A DNA stretch of 64,000 nucleotides from Perkinsus olseni (GCA_013115135.1 JABANP010000006.1:364899-428898), one strand, 5' to 3'. Shown: positions 1-12,908, numbered from the stretch's first letter. Numbers and translations: made by a program. The notes: generated by a model from the sequence alone, not told the origin.

Positions 1-614
1 AGACCACTCTCGTTGAGGACTGAATCTGAAGCGTCGTCTGTTGCCAATGGTTTCATTGAATGACTTCAGGACAAACGAGAGCATGAAAGAACTGCAAGGA
101 AACTGCTAGTTCAGCTATGTAAGGGGTACCTAACATCTAACACCTAACATCACTATCTAACATCTATCATCTTACATCACACCTAACATCTACGGCGGCT
201 ATCATACCGAAGTCGCGGACTTCCAAACACGGCTGTCTCCCTGAAGCGAAGATCCCGGTAGCGCAGTACGTGAAGATGATACAACTACAACGACAAACTC
301 CATCAAACGCCTCTCACAACCTGAGGACCCCACTGAACTAGAGGGTTGAAGGCTGCTGTGGAGACGAGCGGTGGCTGTAGAGTGTGCTACCTACTTTCTC
401 TGTTCAAACGCTCACACGCATTTCCCGCTCCCCACGGACCTTTCGACATGAAAAATCAATGAGCGGCAGGGAGAATTAAGAGCTTGCAATGAAGTAGCAA
501 TTCATGCTCTGCTTGAGGGATGCCATGCATTCCCACAGAGCTCCAGGGTCGAGATCCGCTCCAATACGAGCGCTATTGAGGACGCAACAGTAACGTCATG
601 ATATAAATATCGCC
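1..614. other. No gene recognised (left edge)
   Basis: I see no convincing exon here. The short open frames lack family motifs. The stretch lies downstream of the ankyrin-repeat gene, whose stop codon is at 615, and contains a short run of imperfect AACATC/ACATCT repeats around 130-190. Confidence 0.4.
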
Positions 615-1803
615 TCAATCGAGGCATCTGAGGACTTGCCGCAAAAGTTCGACTTTGGCCTCGTGCTTCACAGGTGCGCTCTCTGATCCATACATTGCCA
701 GCACGTCTGACACCTCTCCGTGTCTCCCGAGTCTTGCCCACCTGAGAGATATGATGATAGCACGAGGATCCTGCGCGCTCGTCCGGAGGGTACTCACTTA
801 GCAGCTAGGGCTAGCTGGTCGGCCAGGAATGCCTCCTGTATACCCGGACAGAGACGAAAGCACTTCACAAGGAGCTCAACTGTCTGCGTCTGAGAGAGTA
901 TATCTAGAACTCACCAAGCCGAAGCAGAGCCCACCTGGCCCCAACGGGCAGCACCGACGATACACGTCCAGTTCATGTTGTGGTCAGTCCTCTCGAGAGC
1001 TTTACGAACTAAGAAACATAGACCACTAGGAGGCCTCGATTCAGAGGAGGAACCGCACCCCCTTCCACCCCCTCCTTCTTAAGCAGCCATCCGAGCATAG
1101 TACGCACGACCTCAACTTTACCAGCACTCGCTGCTGCCATCATGGGCGTAGTATGGCTGTAGCTCTCGGCGGCACAGTGTGGATCAGCTCCATGAACAAG
1201 CAAAACCTAGGAAGACGAGCACTCAGGAGCACAGTCCTGTGATGTGGAAAAGAGCAGAGCAAGAGACCTTAGTGGCCATCTTCGCCCAGGTTGAGCTCCT
1301 GTGCTGAGGACCCAAGACGTATCAACTAAGCGCATATGACTACGAATCGCAGTCTACGATAGACACCCACACTAAACTCTCTTTGTACAGCACACTCCAG
1401 ATCGTTTCCACTACTGTATTCCCGACTAAAGGGCGACAAGAGAAGCGCCCAAGGGGCTCGTCACAAAACATCGTAGGGAAGTTGTGACGCTCCCGCTGCA
1501 CAGCGTCGAAGGTTTCAACGCGGATCTCCGTTTCGAAGGTTTGGAATCCGAGCTCCGTTGTAGCTAGGAGACTCTACTTGTGCCGCTTGATGATGGCCCC
1601 ATCTCGCAGCAAGAAAGAGTGGTGATTGGCCGAACCTGTTGAGTCTATTAACCTGAAAATGGGATGAAACTACATTGCACGTGAATGGCGGTCAACTACA
1701 TCTCCTAGATCTTCCGGTGCTTCATCGAGCAGTTTCGAAAGCTTTTCATGATCGCCTAGAGTTGCCAGTGACGACAGTAAAGTGTCACCCTTCCAGTCAC
1801 AGT
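615..1803 (-). CDS. Ankyrin-repeat protein, C-terminal exons
   Basis: Ankyrin repeats are helix-turn-helix protein-binding modules; the partner here is unknown. The 3' half can be followed through 1803-1700, 1652-1578, 1206-1059, 1008-935, 883-798 and 741-615 (stop). Phases agree across each join, except that the exon between 1578 and 1206 is not resolved. Repeat signatures are visible: FGQSPLFLAARWGHH (1652 exon), VHGADPHC followed by TTPMMAAASAGKVEVVRTML (1206 exon) and WTCIVGAARWGQ (1008 exon). Introns are about 47-57 bases with GT...AG ends. The start is not certain; an ATG at 2303 followed by a donor is possible. The family is well supported, the exact gene limits less so. Confidence 0.75.
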
Positions 1804-2776
1804 CTGGTACACTCTCTCCGGGGACCTGAGCAGCACCTCCCTCTCAGAGCGCTTTACCCGAGACCGGAGGGAGGGATATGCAAAAAAGGCCTGCAAATCT
1901 CAGGTAGCAAAGAAGACGAAACAAAAAATGGCAGAGAGTGGTCGCCACGACATGAATCCGGTTGTACCGACTTCAAGATCTTTCCCATAAACTAGCAGAT
2001 AGAATGGATCATCAGGATGACGAATATGGCGATGGAACTGAAATCGTTAGCAACCGAAAGCGCCTTGTAATGTTGCGTAATCTACTTGATCAGATGATGT
2101 CTCCGCACCGATGGTCATAACAGGACAACACTGTTGTCGTCACAAGCACTTGGAAGCTGAATTGAAAAACTCTACGCACGAGTGCCGGTTGGGAGGAAGT
2201 AAGTCAGAACTCCAAGAACATGCCTGGACATCATATTATAACATCATCCTCACTCCTCTTCTTCCGACTGATGGAGGCCGAAAGCACCGGCTGGTGTCGC
2301 CATGCCAATCTCAGTGCCAGCTTCAACGCTGCGACTACCTGTGGGGACCACGAATCTCACTACGTCACTATTAACGGAGAAGCTTACTAAAGGCTCATCT
2401 CCAGCCAAAGAATTAGATTTTTAGTATGAATACGATCGAAGGGGGCGAGACATGATTCTCTAGCGTGACTAGCCACACTTCTAGAGCGGAACTACCACAG
2501 CGCCGACATGGAGCCGGCCAAATGCCCAGAGTCTGGGCCCCAGACGGCATGTGAAACCGCGATCTTCAGAATCAATGATTCATTAAGCATTTAATTACGT
2601 CTCCGAAGATGCGACGAGCTCTCGTCAATATCGTTGCAGCATCTCCACCCGTTTCTGCACATTTGGACGCTTCACTGCTAGGCGTGGTGGAAGCGTCGCC
2701 CAGTAACTGTATCGGGCACCAGTATTAACGATGCCTTTGTAAACTCGATGAGGTCACGAGTCATGCATCCGTTACC
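1804..2776. other. Probable 5' exons of the ankyrin gene and intergenic DNA
   Basis: No domain was recognised. A minus-strand ATG at 2303 opens a short acidic peptide ending at a GTGAGG donor and could be the first exon of the ankyrin gene. The remainder looks like introns or spacer before the end of the phosphodiesterase gene. Confidence 0.3.
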
Positions 2777-4657
2777 TTAGAAGTGTTGAATGACTTTATC
2801 TTCGACATTTGCTTCGCTAGACTCGACCGGAGGCCATTCCCAATGTCTGCACCTGGACAACATGGAGCAAGAACAAGAGTCTGAAAGCCTCAGACCTTCC
2901 ACAGGTGCGAAGTCTTCCCGCGTCGCGTAATACTGGCGACTGAGCTGAAGATTCGGGAGGCATTCCCCATTCACGAGATCCGGTAGCATCTGGGCTAAGA
3001 CCTGAAGGTTTGCGAGGTTAAATGGCCAACGCAGGGACTGAGCTCGGTCTGCACTGCAGACTCAGGCGCAGCGTCAGGAGCCGTGATAGCGACTCAAACT
3101 GAACATGGGGAACCCCGGAACCTGCGGGTGAGGGATTCCATGGGAATGTTTGCTACCTGGTAGAGCGGTAGAACAAGAACATCAATAAAACCAACTTGAC
3201 ACTTAGACAGTTTCACGTTGTCCCTGAAAGGAAAAGCCCATCATACTGTGAGAAGGTGGCAGTAGTCTTATACGAGCCAGTACTATCTCACGGAACATAC
3301 CGGTCATGCATTGGAGATAGCGGCATTCCCTTGTCCCTTTCCAAGTCGCCCTGCCTAGAAAACTCCTCCATTACCCGGGGCGCCCAGAGAAGGTAACACC
3401 TGCTTTCACATTTCTCCAATCTACAGGAGTATGGTTCACAGGGAGGATGTGAATCAACCAATGAATCAATCTTGTCGGAACAAAAATTTTACCATGCTCT
3501 TGCTGAAAACGGAAGTAACTACAACCCAATCCCTAGTCTCCCTGAGAGTTCCTTACACACCATTCGAGACCCCTTCGAACGTAGTCATTCAACCTACTCA
3601 ATATCACGTGAGGGGTACGAGATATCTGCAGCATGCAGTAGTATATTCAGCAAGAGCTGGCGGTTCGAGTGCTCGCACTTATTATCTGAGCATATGCCGA
3701 CGGTCTCACCGGCTGAGCTAATAAAGGCACTCGCCTGGGAATGTTGCAGGCGAGTTCTTCAATTTGGACCGCAGTTCCGACAATGCGGTGAAATGATTCT
3801 GGTTGTCTGTCATCAGGACCATCTCGATTATCATCTTACGGGATAACGCCCAATCGTCCTACGACACAAAGGAAAACTCGGAACTGCAGGGCTGGAGGCA
3901 GGCGAGCGCGTTCGAAAGCTAACGTGAACTTCCACTTAGAGAATCCACCGGGAAGACGAAACGAGAGGTACTTCAGAGTAAGCTTCCATTGGATTCACTG
4001 TCATATTGCTAAGCAAAGTGAACGCTGCGGCCAAGTGGTGATTCTCCAATACCTGAGGGACCCCAAGCGTCAGAGGTAGGTGATGCCACTAGAGATGACA
4101 TGAAGATCCACAAAGACTCGATGGAGGTTCCACTCACAGCGTCGTCGCTATATCGGATCGCCATGGGATGGTGCGTGTTGACGAGAAAAGGACTGTCGAC
4201 CCCCGGGTGCTCATAGTCGTGAATCTGAATCAAAGGCCCACAGAGCAGTTGATGGTGCCGACAGGCCCTACCGCAGCGGCAAAGAGCCCAGCCTGCAGCT
4301 CCTGAGCCGAAAAGAACTGTGGGCACGTCGGTCCCTGTTGGAGTGAGCTGCAAGATATACCGATACATAGCATGTTCGGAATGTTCGGAAAATCGGAGGA
4401 GCTGCTTACACTAAGAGTCCAAGCATCGCCTGCATCACCTCGACAGTGTGCATTGAATTGTGATATGGGTTGCTAGATCGGCAACCCTCCTCAACCCCAC
4501 TGAGGAACTCGGCTGTTGCCGCCAAGTCGAGTTTCACTGATAGGAAGCCAATCAGACTCTCCACAGTGTCGAGGAGGCTGAGATCATCTTTTCGAAAGAT
4601 TGGAAGATTGTTCCGCTTGGCGGAATCCGCACCGCGGAAAAGTCGGGATTCGGCATT
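2777..4657 (-). CDS. Class I 3',5'-cyclic nucleotide phosphodiesterase, catalytic domain
   Basis: Hydrolyses cAMP and/or cGMP to the 5'-monophosphate. Exons with matching phase: 4657-4410, 4347-4272, 4224-4138, 4052-3972, 3858-3770, from 3717, one ending at 3301, 3223-3157, one starting at 3098, and a last one from 2994 to about 2777. All PDEase_I landmarks appear in order: NPYHNSMHTVEV, HDYEHPG with a SPFLVNTHHPMAIRYSDD stretch, VLENHHLAAAF, RKMIIEMVLMTD, LLHAADISYP, VMEEFSRQGDLERDKGMPLS and CQVGFIDVLVLPLY. The metal-binding histidines and aspartates of the HD site are present. One or two small exons between 3590 and 3415 and near 3050 are unresolved. The N-terminus probably continues upstream (to 5.9 kb and perhaps into the voltage-sensor exons). 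Substrate preference cannot be read from the sequence. Confidence 0.9.
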
Positions 4658-5940
4658 CTGGAAAGGTCCGAGGCGTAGCGTTCCGATCTATTCGAAGCAC
4701 TTGGCTCGTGAAGGGCTTAGGGAACAAGCCAGATTTTCGAGAAGGCAGAGCACGCACGGTCACGCTCAGGTGGAATCAGCTGATCTTTTGGCTTCTCGAA
4801 CTTCCCTGAGGGGCTCAGCGGCCCGATTTGGCCATATTCACCACCGAATGCCGACACCACACAGAAGAAGTACATTCCCGAGCATAGTAGTAGCGGAAGC
4901 TCGGGTAAGTCACTAACAAAGAGAACACTGATGCTGTAAGTTACAGCCTGTAACCCTACATAAACAATATTCAAATTATCCTCACCTATCACTAAACACG
5001 CCTAGCGCAGCATGAGTGTTGAAGGTTCTATACAGTGTGCCTGTCGCGACATCCTTGCCGAGGGAGCTCAACTTCACCGCCAATGCAGAGTGGCTGACGA
5101 CGCCACCGCTAATCGAGCCACGCGTCCTGACGAAGCAGATCTCTAAAAAGAACTGAGGCAGGCAGATCACGATAATCTCGGCGCAACAAGACTGAAGACC
5201 GTTCCTCTCCTTTGCGTTGTCTTCGGCACAGCGAGCACCTCCGCCGGTCTCTTCGAGCTCGGATCTAACTCCGGTGCGTAGCTGGCGTCGAAGGCCTCCG
5301 GGTCTGGGAGGCTTTCTGGGTGACCGAGGAGGTACTGAAACCAGCCAAGAGCCGATGGTGCGCGTAGCAAATATCGACCACAAAGATGAGGGGGGATGCC
5401 AAAAATTGAAGAGGAGGCCGACACTCGTTGAAATTGTGGGCGCGGGATTTGGACGATAGCTGGGGATTCGACAGCTAGGGGAGCCGACTAGCTATCAATG
5501 TGCCCCAAGTCCCGTGACACGGGAACATAAAGACACGGTTCCCGTGTCTTTATAAGCGGCTGCGGCCTGCGAATTCTGTACCATATTCGTACAGTTCTTG
5601 GACGCCAAGTACCGGAGACACGGATGAAAATGCTATCGGGAACCCCTCTTTCTACGCGCAAGGTGAAGACGTTGAAGGTCCACGATGTCGCTGAACGCGA
5701 TAGGTAGCCGATAACCCGCGCAGTAGCGGGGTCCAGGTCCAGGCGTTGTACGCTCACGTCAGATGGCTCGATCACAGGCCGCTCGCCGGCGAGGATGTTC
5801 TCCAGAAGGACCCCTGTTCGACTCCGGAGAGGAACCTTGACACGAACATCATGCACACGGAGGTATACGGAGGCCATAGTGTTGTCGACACATGCACGTC
5901 GATGAGATACATCACGAGATGTGTTACACAGTAGTCAACC
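4658..5940 (-). CDS. Exons between voltage sensor and phosphodiesterase
   Basis: Several minus-strand exon-like stretches lie here. The open frame 5877-5488 starts with ATG; around 5760-5640 it has DLDPATARVIGYLS and then SWTFNVFTLRVERG, which resembles the start of PDEase_I domains (WxFDxFxL). A second stretch (about 5360-4989) contains a hydrophobic segment, AEIIVICLPQFFLEICFV, and ends at a GTGAGG donor. A third (about 4920-4820) is also hydrophobic. They may be N-terminal exons of the phosphodiesterase, since alveolate enzymes often carry membrane segments, or a small separate gene. I could not join them with confidence. Confidence 0.4.
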
Positions 5941-6192
5941 ACCTGCACTAAGCAGGAGAGATAGTTTAATCGGTGAAAGCCTGCACCAGCTGTTTCTCGG
6001 TTCGTTAGAGAGGGGGCGAATTCGGTCTGGCTCACAGGCGGCATCGCTACCGTTATACCGATGCTCATATGGAGCCTAGTAAGATGCGTATCCGCCTGTA
6101 CTTTCACGGAAAAATAGCCATGCACTATCTATTGTAGTATACCCCGTTATGCGTCAGCTTTAGTACGCTATCACATAATCAGTTACCTTTGT

Positions 6193-7243
6193 CGTGCTGT
6201 CATCCGCTGCCGCACCTGCTGCAGCTTTTTTCTTGGCGAGGAATTTCTCTAACTCATTGTCTCGCCATGTTTTGGTACTTGTCTTAGCACTCGCGCTGAG
6301 GATGGAGATTCAACTCAAGGGCAGGACTTGTCGCCGAGGTGGCTGAGTAATGTCAGACAAACTGAGGCACAGAATCACCTGCCGAGAGCCAGCCACTCAT
6401 TGATCTCTTGCCGAATGGCCGCGAGCTCGTCATCGCCGTCCCCCCCTGACGTGCCGCGCTTTCCTGCTGTGACCGATATAGTGTATAGGTTGTTGGTATT
6501 GATAATCTCAGAAGCCCAATTGACTCTCTCGCGCATGGGTCCGGATAGACCCTTAGTCTCCTCGCACCTCGCGGAGGATGTCCATAACTCTATCAACTCG
6601 AGAGCTGAACTGTAATGCGGTGTCGGCACCTGCAGGCTCCACTGAAGAGGTGAAGACCAAGAAATCCTACCGTGATGGCCGCGTCGCTTTTTCCTGCTTC
6701 TACCCGCTTTGCGCAAGGCAAGCACAAGCCGAAGTAAACGAAAAAGCCTCAGGATGGTAAAGGACTTAGCATTCCCGGGGGCCGCAATCTGCAATCTGGA
6801 ATTTGCCCGTCACTGATCGTTTCTCCGCTAGCAATGAAAGAAGGGACCACCGCGCCCCAATACCTTCGCCACGAAGGAACCCACAACAATGACGAAGTCG
6901 AACAGGTTCCACCGATCATTGAGGTACCAGTATCCTTCCGCGCTGAAGAGAGCAGTGACGCGTTCAACGACCAGCGAGGTTATACATGAGTCTCATTATT
7001 ATTTCCAGCAGGAACAACCCGAGGAAGACTGTGTCCACTGTCTCGAAGACGTCGCTGACAGCCTCACTCACGTACTCTTCGATGCCTGAGGGTCTAAATG
7101 CTAGCAGAAGACACATAGCTCAGCCCCACCTAGGGCTGCAAGAATAAAGAGAGCATAGACACCAACTAGACCATACACGAAGAATTCGAAACCCCTGGAG
7201 TCAACCACAAGTATGGTCAGCCCACGGAGGAGCTGCCAAGGAC
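6193..7243 (-). CDS. Voltage-sensor domain (S1-S4) with cytosolic linker
   Basis: Five joins run in frame: S1 exon 7243-7115, S2 exon 7085-6972, S3 exon 6934-6864, S4 exon 6788-6671, then linker exons 6596-6568, 6527 to about 6382, and about 6300-6193. S2 reads DTVFLGLFLLEIIMRL, S3 reads WNLFDFVIVVGSF (the WNxFDFxIV signature of Cav/Nav-type sensors), and S4 reads ILRLFRLLRLVLALRKA with arginines every third residue. No S5, pore loop or S6 follows S4. The chain continues as VDRVMDILRE, RVNWASEIINTNNLY and a lysine/alanine-rich stretch. A sensor without a pore suggests it controls something else, as in voltage-sensing phosphatases or Hv1. The phosphodiesterase lies directly downstream on the same strand and may be that effector. 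Confidence 0.75.
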
Positions 7244-10200
7244 CTGATTGAAACGATCTAGTGGAATGATCGGCAGTTACAGCGACCCACTCGGCTCATG
7301 CGCCTCTTCTTGGTGACCATCACTACCGGTAGTTAGTGAGGAGCCAGGAGAGTTCTGGTTTGGCTCAACTCGCACACGACCAAGTTTCCGCATAAGCACG
7401 AACCTGCAAGAAGTATAGATAGGCCGACCCCGCTCCACCCACCAGATCAGGGCTTGGAAGGCGAGGTTGCGTAGCTGGTCCAACACAAAGACCGCGAACC
7501 AGAAAACGAGAAAAGATAGAGGTCGTCCATACCTGAGCGCGCAATCCCTCGGGATGATAAATCTCGGTTAGAGCGTTACTTTATCGTGTGGAAGACGTCG
7601 CTGGAAACGACCAGAACTAGAGCTACGAAGACGCTTAGGAGGAGCCATTGTAAGGTGCACTTGCGAGAGGCTGCAACCACAGCAGTATCAGCTAAGTCAT
7701 GCTCGCCAAGCTGCGACTTGTAACCACTATCGCTGATGGCAATCAGTCTGAGCACGACATATGGACGCCGGGAAGTGACACCTGGGACGAGCTTCTGAAT
7801 TACAAAAGAAGAACATCGAGGACGAACTGGGTCGGGGCGCTGTAAAGTATCGCCAGGAAGACTCGTCCCCACGATATGCAGATGGCCCCATGGTCTTTCT
7901 GTTGCCCGGTGTAGCATACCTGCACTCAACCTCCGCGCGTATTGCCCCTACGATCGGCCTACCTCGTTTCGGAAAGAGTCAGTCTCACAGACGTCTTCCG
8001 GCTCAACACACAGCAAATCATGTTCCTCGATATCTGTGCCAAGCTGCGAGCAATAGGGTCTACTGTCACCACTAGCCGCGTATAACGTCATGGTGAGTGC
8101 CTTTCCGGCAGGGAGAGCATCAAGGCTCAATTCGTCCTATTGTAGAGAAATAAAAATACATGTAACAGCGCGCCTTGGCCACGTCAATAGCATCCTGTTC
8201 AGAGAGCCTTTTTATCACCTCAAGACTAATGGATTGAGCAGCATCATACCCTTCCGCCTTGCACGCTGGGAAACATATTCCAGTCCTAGACAAGCGGGCA
8301 CGCTCCCGAAACGAGCCGCTCGATATGCATGGACCTCACCTGGAAAGCCGACCATCCCAAAGTTTAGCGGCCTCAATTTCTGACAGTGTGTCATAAGCCG
8401 GGATGCTCGGAGCGCAGAAGTCTGCGAAGATACTAGATGTTGCACCGAACTCATCTAGCGGCTTCTTATAGAGATATAATGCTGAGTATTCGTTTCCGCC
8501 AAATGTGATAACCTATCATCTCAAGGCAAACAATGAGTTCGTTATGCGCGTTCACCGTACCAAGTCCAGATGCGTCTCGCAGGATGAAAGAGGAAAAGAG
8601 TCCACGGCGCAGCCAAGCTTGCAAGCAGATCTCATTCGACAGTCGATCCCATAGTCGCGACTTCTCGTCGACATCAAGATACCAGACACCGAACCGTAAC
8701 TGATTCCGTTAGTCGCACAGAAGCTCGCACTTATGATGGGGGCATTCTCACATGAGAAGATACAGTAGAAAGCGCGAGAGTCGTGCCATCCCAGGCGATT
8801 TGAAGTTTGGCGGGAGACTGAGAAGAAGTCCCGAGCATCTCTATGGAGCGCTTTTAATCAATAACGCGGCAGACGGCAGTTCTACTCCTTGTCATTCTGC
8901 CAGCACTTGAGGACGACATTATTGGCTCGCAGGTGCGAGCTCAGCCTCCTGGCTATAGGTGGATCGGATGTGAGGAAGTCATACGCCCACATCAAAGAGG
9001 ATGATCACAAACATGCACAAACTGCGAACGATGACCACAGCGCCCCCGCTCTAATGATAAACTGATTGAGAGGTTTCAAACTCTGAGAATCGCGCTCGAA
9101 TGTTCGGTCTCGAAGGTAGCCGAGAAACCCTCTTGCCATGAGTTGGTTGTCTTATCTTATATTATGCAGTAAACAGTAGAAAACGGGAAGATAGCTGCCA
9201 CGGTAGGCTTGAGGGAAAGATGAACGCCAAATTTTCTATTGATAACGCAACGCTTTGCTGCATATCGGTCCGGACAGCTCTATCTCAGAGGACGAGTTCC
9301 CGTCTCCGGTATTTGAAGCAAGCCGCACAATGCCACAAGGTTATCGCCTGATCTTCACATGCGGCATGGAGGGCACGTGGCTCATATTTGTGATGGTGGA
9401 CATGGCTTGTGTGGTTCCCATGTCCAAAATGGTTGGCTTCCCGTGCGAAGTCTATTGCCTGTGAGCAACACTGTTACGAAAGCAACAAAAAAATGAACCA
9501 ACCCTTGCTGACCTGCTGGGTAGCACGGAGTGCTTCTTTCGTCCAGAGCTTAGCCGCCAGGAGTACTTCGTTGTCCACGTCTCCAAGCTCGGAGTTGTAA
9601 TCCGTGAGCAGCAATTCATGCATCATCTTTGCGGTCTTCCGATCACTCCAGTGCTTATAGACATTCCTGCCCACACCTGGAAAGCAAACAACATTGCCTA
9701 CCGATACACTCATCGAAGGCTAATGAAGATGGAAGGGAGAGTTGAGCGGGCGTACGTAAGAGCTCTCTGACATCCCAAACCCGAAAAAAACAAGCGCAAT
9801 GTCAAATAGTTCCCCACAGCACAAGAATGAAGATCGGGGGCAAGAGGGAGTTGCAACAGGTCCTACCTGGCGGATGAGTGTCGAGCCGTGCAGGCGAGCC
9901 AACACGCTTGTCAAACCTGGGATGGCGCTCGAACTGCACGATTCACCTCTCAAGACTAGGCCCACTCACGAGCGGATACGTGACCTCCTCAACCTAGGGA
10001 AGGCTGCAAGGGTGGGCTCGTAGCGATCCACATGCTCGCTGGCGGCACCTGAGACGGTCTCACCGTGGGACCCTCCGACGCAGTGACAGGGGCGACGAGT
10101 TCGTCTTCAAACCTTTCGGGTGAGGTGATAGTCCGTGAAGTACCCCGAAGGACTCGTGCAGATGCGTTGGACACGCGTGGATTGTGTTAAGAGGAAAACG

Positions 10201-10250
10201 CTGGTGCGACTTGGCCTATTTCAAGTATACGAAATACGAATGCTGCCGCC
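7244..10250 (-). CDS. Unrecognised membrane-protein exons
   Basis: Minus-strand exon-like pieces, family not recognised. Around 7660-7580 there is a hydrophobic segment (TLQWLLLSVFVALVLVV) ending at a donor, followed after an AG by PLSFLVFWFAVFVLDQLRNL and LAFQALIWWVERGR (about 7530-7420). A clean exon with AG and GT borders, 9676-9513, encodes NVYKHWSDRKTAKMM and a following helix rich in E, L and A. Pieces at 8454-8215 and 9965-9720 are weaker. They could belong to a gene upstream of the voltage sensor or to its N-terminus. No function is proposed. Confidence 0.35.
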
Positions 10251-10371
10251 GAGACGGGTGCCGTCGAACTCGACTATAGTCCGCAACAGACCACACCCTG
10301 TACAGGATTATGTACCCTATTGATACTAACGCAACAGAATTACAGTCCACGGTCGCACAGAGGGCATGGGA

Positions 10372-12908
10372 TCATATATGCTCCAATGATAGCAACTCCT
10401 CACCGCTCGGTAGGAACGACCCTGGCTCTTCATCGCCTCCACCTGGTGCTGGGTCTCCGTTACCACCGTCATCCATATTCAATGTCACGAGAAGCGGGAT
10501 GGTGTTGAAGGCGGTGCAGAGGACTATCAGCGGGGTCAAGTTTGTGAAGTTCCCGGAAGTGACGCCAAGCACCTGAGCAGACGCTGTACGTAGGAGAAGC
10601 GTACATGCAACCCCAAGCAGAAGACGAATTGGCGCTGGGTTACCCAGCGCTACGATACTCAGCCTGGGTATCGCGCGCGGCGAGAGAACAGTCATCTGCT
10701 CCTATTCGAAGACTCAGAAGAGTATAGATTAATAAATATGCAGCGCGCCAGCCAAGTCAACAAGCCCATGTTATCCACCGGTGAACCGCATCCAATGCTT
10801 CGTGATCAAAAAGGTGGATCCAACATAGCGCCATGATGATCGGGTAGAGTAAACATGAGAATGCTCACGTTGGTGACTTCAGACGATACAACAGAGCTTG
10901 CCAGGTTCAAAGCTTCAACACTAGAAGAAAATATGGCGAAGTAGACTCCCGAACCTTCCTTGGGCGCCGACTTCGCGAGTTGCGTGGTTATGGGTAAATA
11001 AGTGAGCACGGAGCCGAACTCAAGCAAAACGTGCCTGAGAGCACTGACATGCAACCTCGGGTGGAAATGGCTCCGACCTAAAAAGTGCAACGCGAATAGG
11101 ATCCAGTCGACCCTCGAATGCTGGGATAGTGAGGAGGAGACTTGAGGCCGCTACAGGCACTGATGCCCACGAAACCACCTTCATCTGCGAAGAGGAGCGA
11201 ACAATCGACTCGAGACGGCACAAACCAGGTCAATGCACAAAGCGGGATAGTTGCTTAATAATCTAGTCGGAGCTGTTTCAGGCGGAGCTCACAAGCTGAT
11301 GCGCCATGATTCTTCGCGACAGGTACTTCTTATACACCAAGGCAGCCGCAACGGACGCCAGAGAACCGCATACTTGAAGTCTCCCCATGATTTCCGGAGT
11401 GAAGTGCAGCACCGGAGAGGTCTGGACAGAGGCGAAGTTATTGCTTAAGCAGACAAAAATACCGTGAAGCGGCCCATTGAGAGGCTGAAAAAAGCCCCTA
11501 ATGGCCACCCGAACTGGTGAGATGAGTACCATTCGAGAGGGCGAAAGTACCGTGATCCTACAAAGTAGTAGAACAGGGCCGTACTGTATGAGGGGACCAT
11601 GATGGTGGCGGTGAGAAGCTTCAGCGGTCCACTCAGTGAGGCGGCTCCACTGAGCACCGACTCGACTACGAGCGGCCTGGATAAAGTTGTTCGAGATCGG
11701 AAATGGTGTATTGGTTCTTCCTCCATTAGAATCGCTGCTCCAGTGAGTAAGAGGGGGCCGGCAGCTGAGAATCGTATGAGGCTCTGGCAGGTTATCACGT
11801 GAAGCAAAGCTCCGGATAGGTAGGACACCTGAAGGCTTCTCAAACAGCACGTTAAAGCCCTAAGCACACTCAGTCATCGCAAACTTCCGTTAGCAAATGA
11901 TTGTGATGAGAGGATTCAATGTCTGACAGGTGTGGAGAGATTGCCGTTCGGTTGCTCTTACCGAAAGCGACCCTCCAGTGGCCAAAATAGACATGTCGGA
12001 GATCAAGTGAGATCCATCTGCTTGCTCACGGCAGCTCTCCTGTAACTAAATGACAGCCAAGGGACCACGGTGGTATTCAGTCCGTGACTGTTGGGAGTTG
12101 GAAGTTTGCGACAAAAAATTTTTTCTCGATCAATAGAATGAGCGAACGCTACTCAATCAAGCGAATCACACTCGCTCTATCGGGAAAGTCCAAATTAGTC
12201 TACAAGATTCTCCACCTTCCACAGGACCACTGGCCCTGGGCCAGGTCCGCCCGGACCGCAGGAAGCGGCTTCTTCGAGGCTTGCGTACGCGCCTGTGCTT
12301 AGAATTCTTTGCCAGGGCCTATGTTAGCAATGTTTAGATCCATGGCTTGCGTCCCGCTAGGTTCAAATGCTCTCAGCCTGATTCAGGCTGCCTGAGGGCT
12401 TAACTGTGTGAAGGTTCACAGTGCGGCGCACACCCCCGAACCAAAAAGATAGTGCCCCACCATGAGTGTGTCCTTGACGGTAACAACCACCGCACTGGCA
12501 GTGGACATCGCGAGTACGATTAACGCGATGGGCACGAAACCTGTTGCTGCGGGCAAGTGAGCCAGAGCGATCAAGCTCATGCTGTGAGACATCGAACCCA
12601 GGACCTGTCACGATTGACGGGTGATGAAGCTCGGTAGCGGACGAACTAACCTACGAGGTAAGGCTTGCGTCTGTATCCTAGGAGAGGAAGGTTGTCCGAA
12701 GCCATTGCCACTGCCGGCTTGAAAAGCATCGGTATGGATGCGATAGCCCCAAGTAGCGCTGGAACGTTGTATGAGAGAGTGACCCATGCGGTGAAGAACT
12801 ACCAGTCTCGGCTGGATGAAGGTGCATGATGTCCTTCAATAGGAATGGTATAGCCAGCGATGTGATGGAGCCAAGACCACCAACCAGAGCGGAGAGGTGA
12901 AGATACCT
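10372..12908 (-). CDS. Folate-biopterin (BT1/FBT) family transporter
   Basis: A major-facilitator-like membrane transporter; the family moves folates, pterins or related compounds in kinetoplastids, apicomplexans and plants. Visible exons: from 12908 with a first helix and AIPFLLKDIMHLHPAET; 12758-12655 with SIPMLFKPAVAMASDNLP and LGYRRKPYL, the hallmark loop of the family; from 12604 with MSTASAVVVTVKDTLMV; about 11400-11290 with FTPEIMGRLQVCGSLASV; about 11065-10855 with LPITTQLAKSAPKEGSGVYF; and a last one, 10695-10372, with FTNLTPLIVLCTAFNTIPLL and an acidic glycine-rich tail. The upstream start is not fixed; an ATG near 13111 with MRDSLGGRAP is possible. Intervening exons near 11850-11450 and 11220-11100 are unclear. 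The substrate is not predictable. Confidence 0.8.

Noticed and set aside
1675..2374. Plus-strand frames of 87-106 residues
   Set aside because: They are antisense to ankyrin-like coding on the minus strand or lack any motif and splice structure.
4290..4330. A 16- or 25-base intron in the phosphodiesterase before ELQAGLFAAA
   Set aside because: Using the canonical GTAAGC donor at phase 2 (exon end 4410) puts the next exon (4347-4272) in frame throughout, so no micro-intron is needed.
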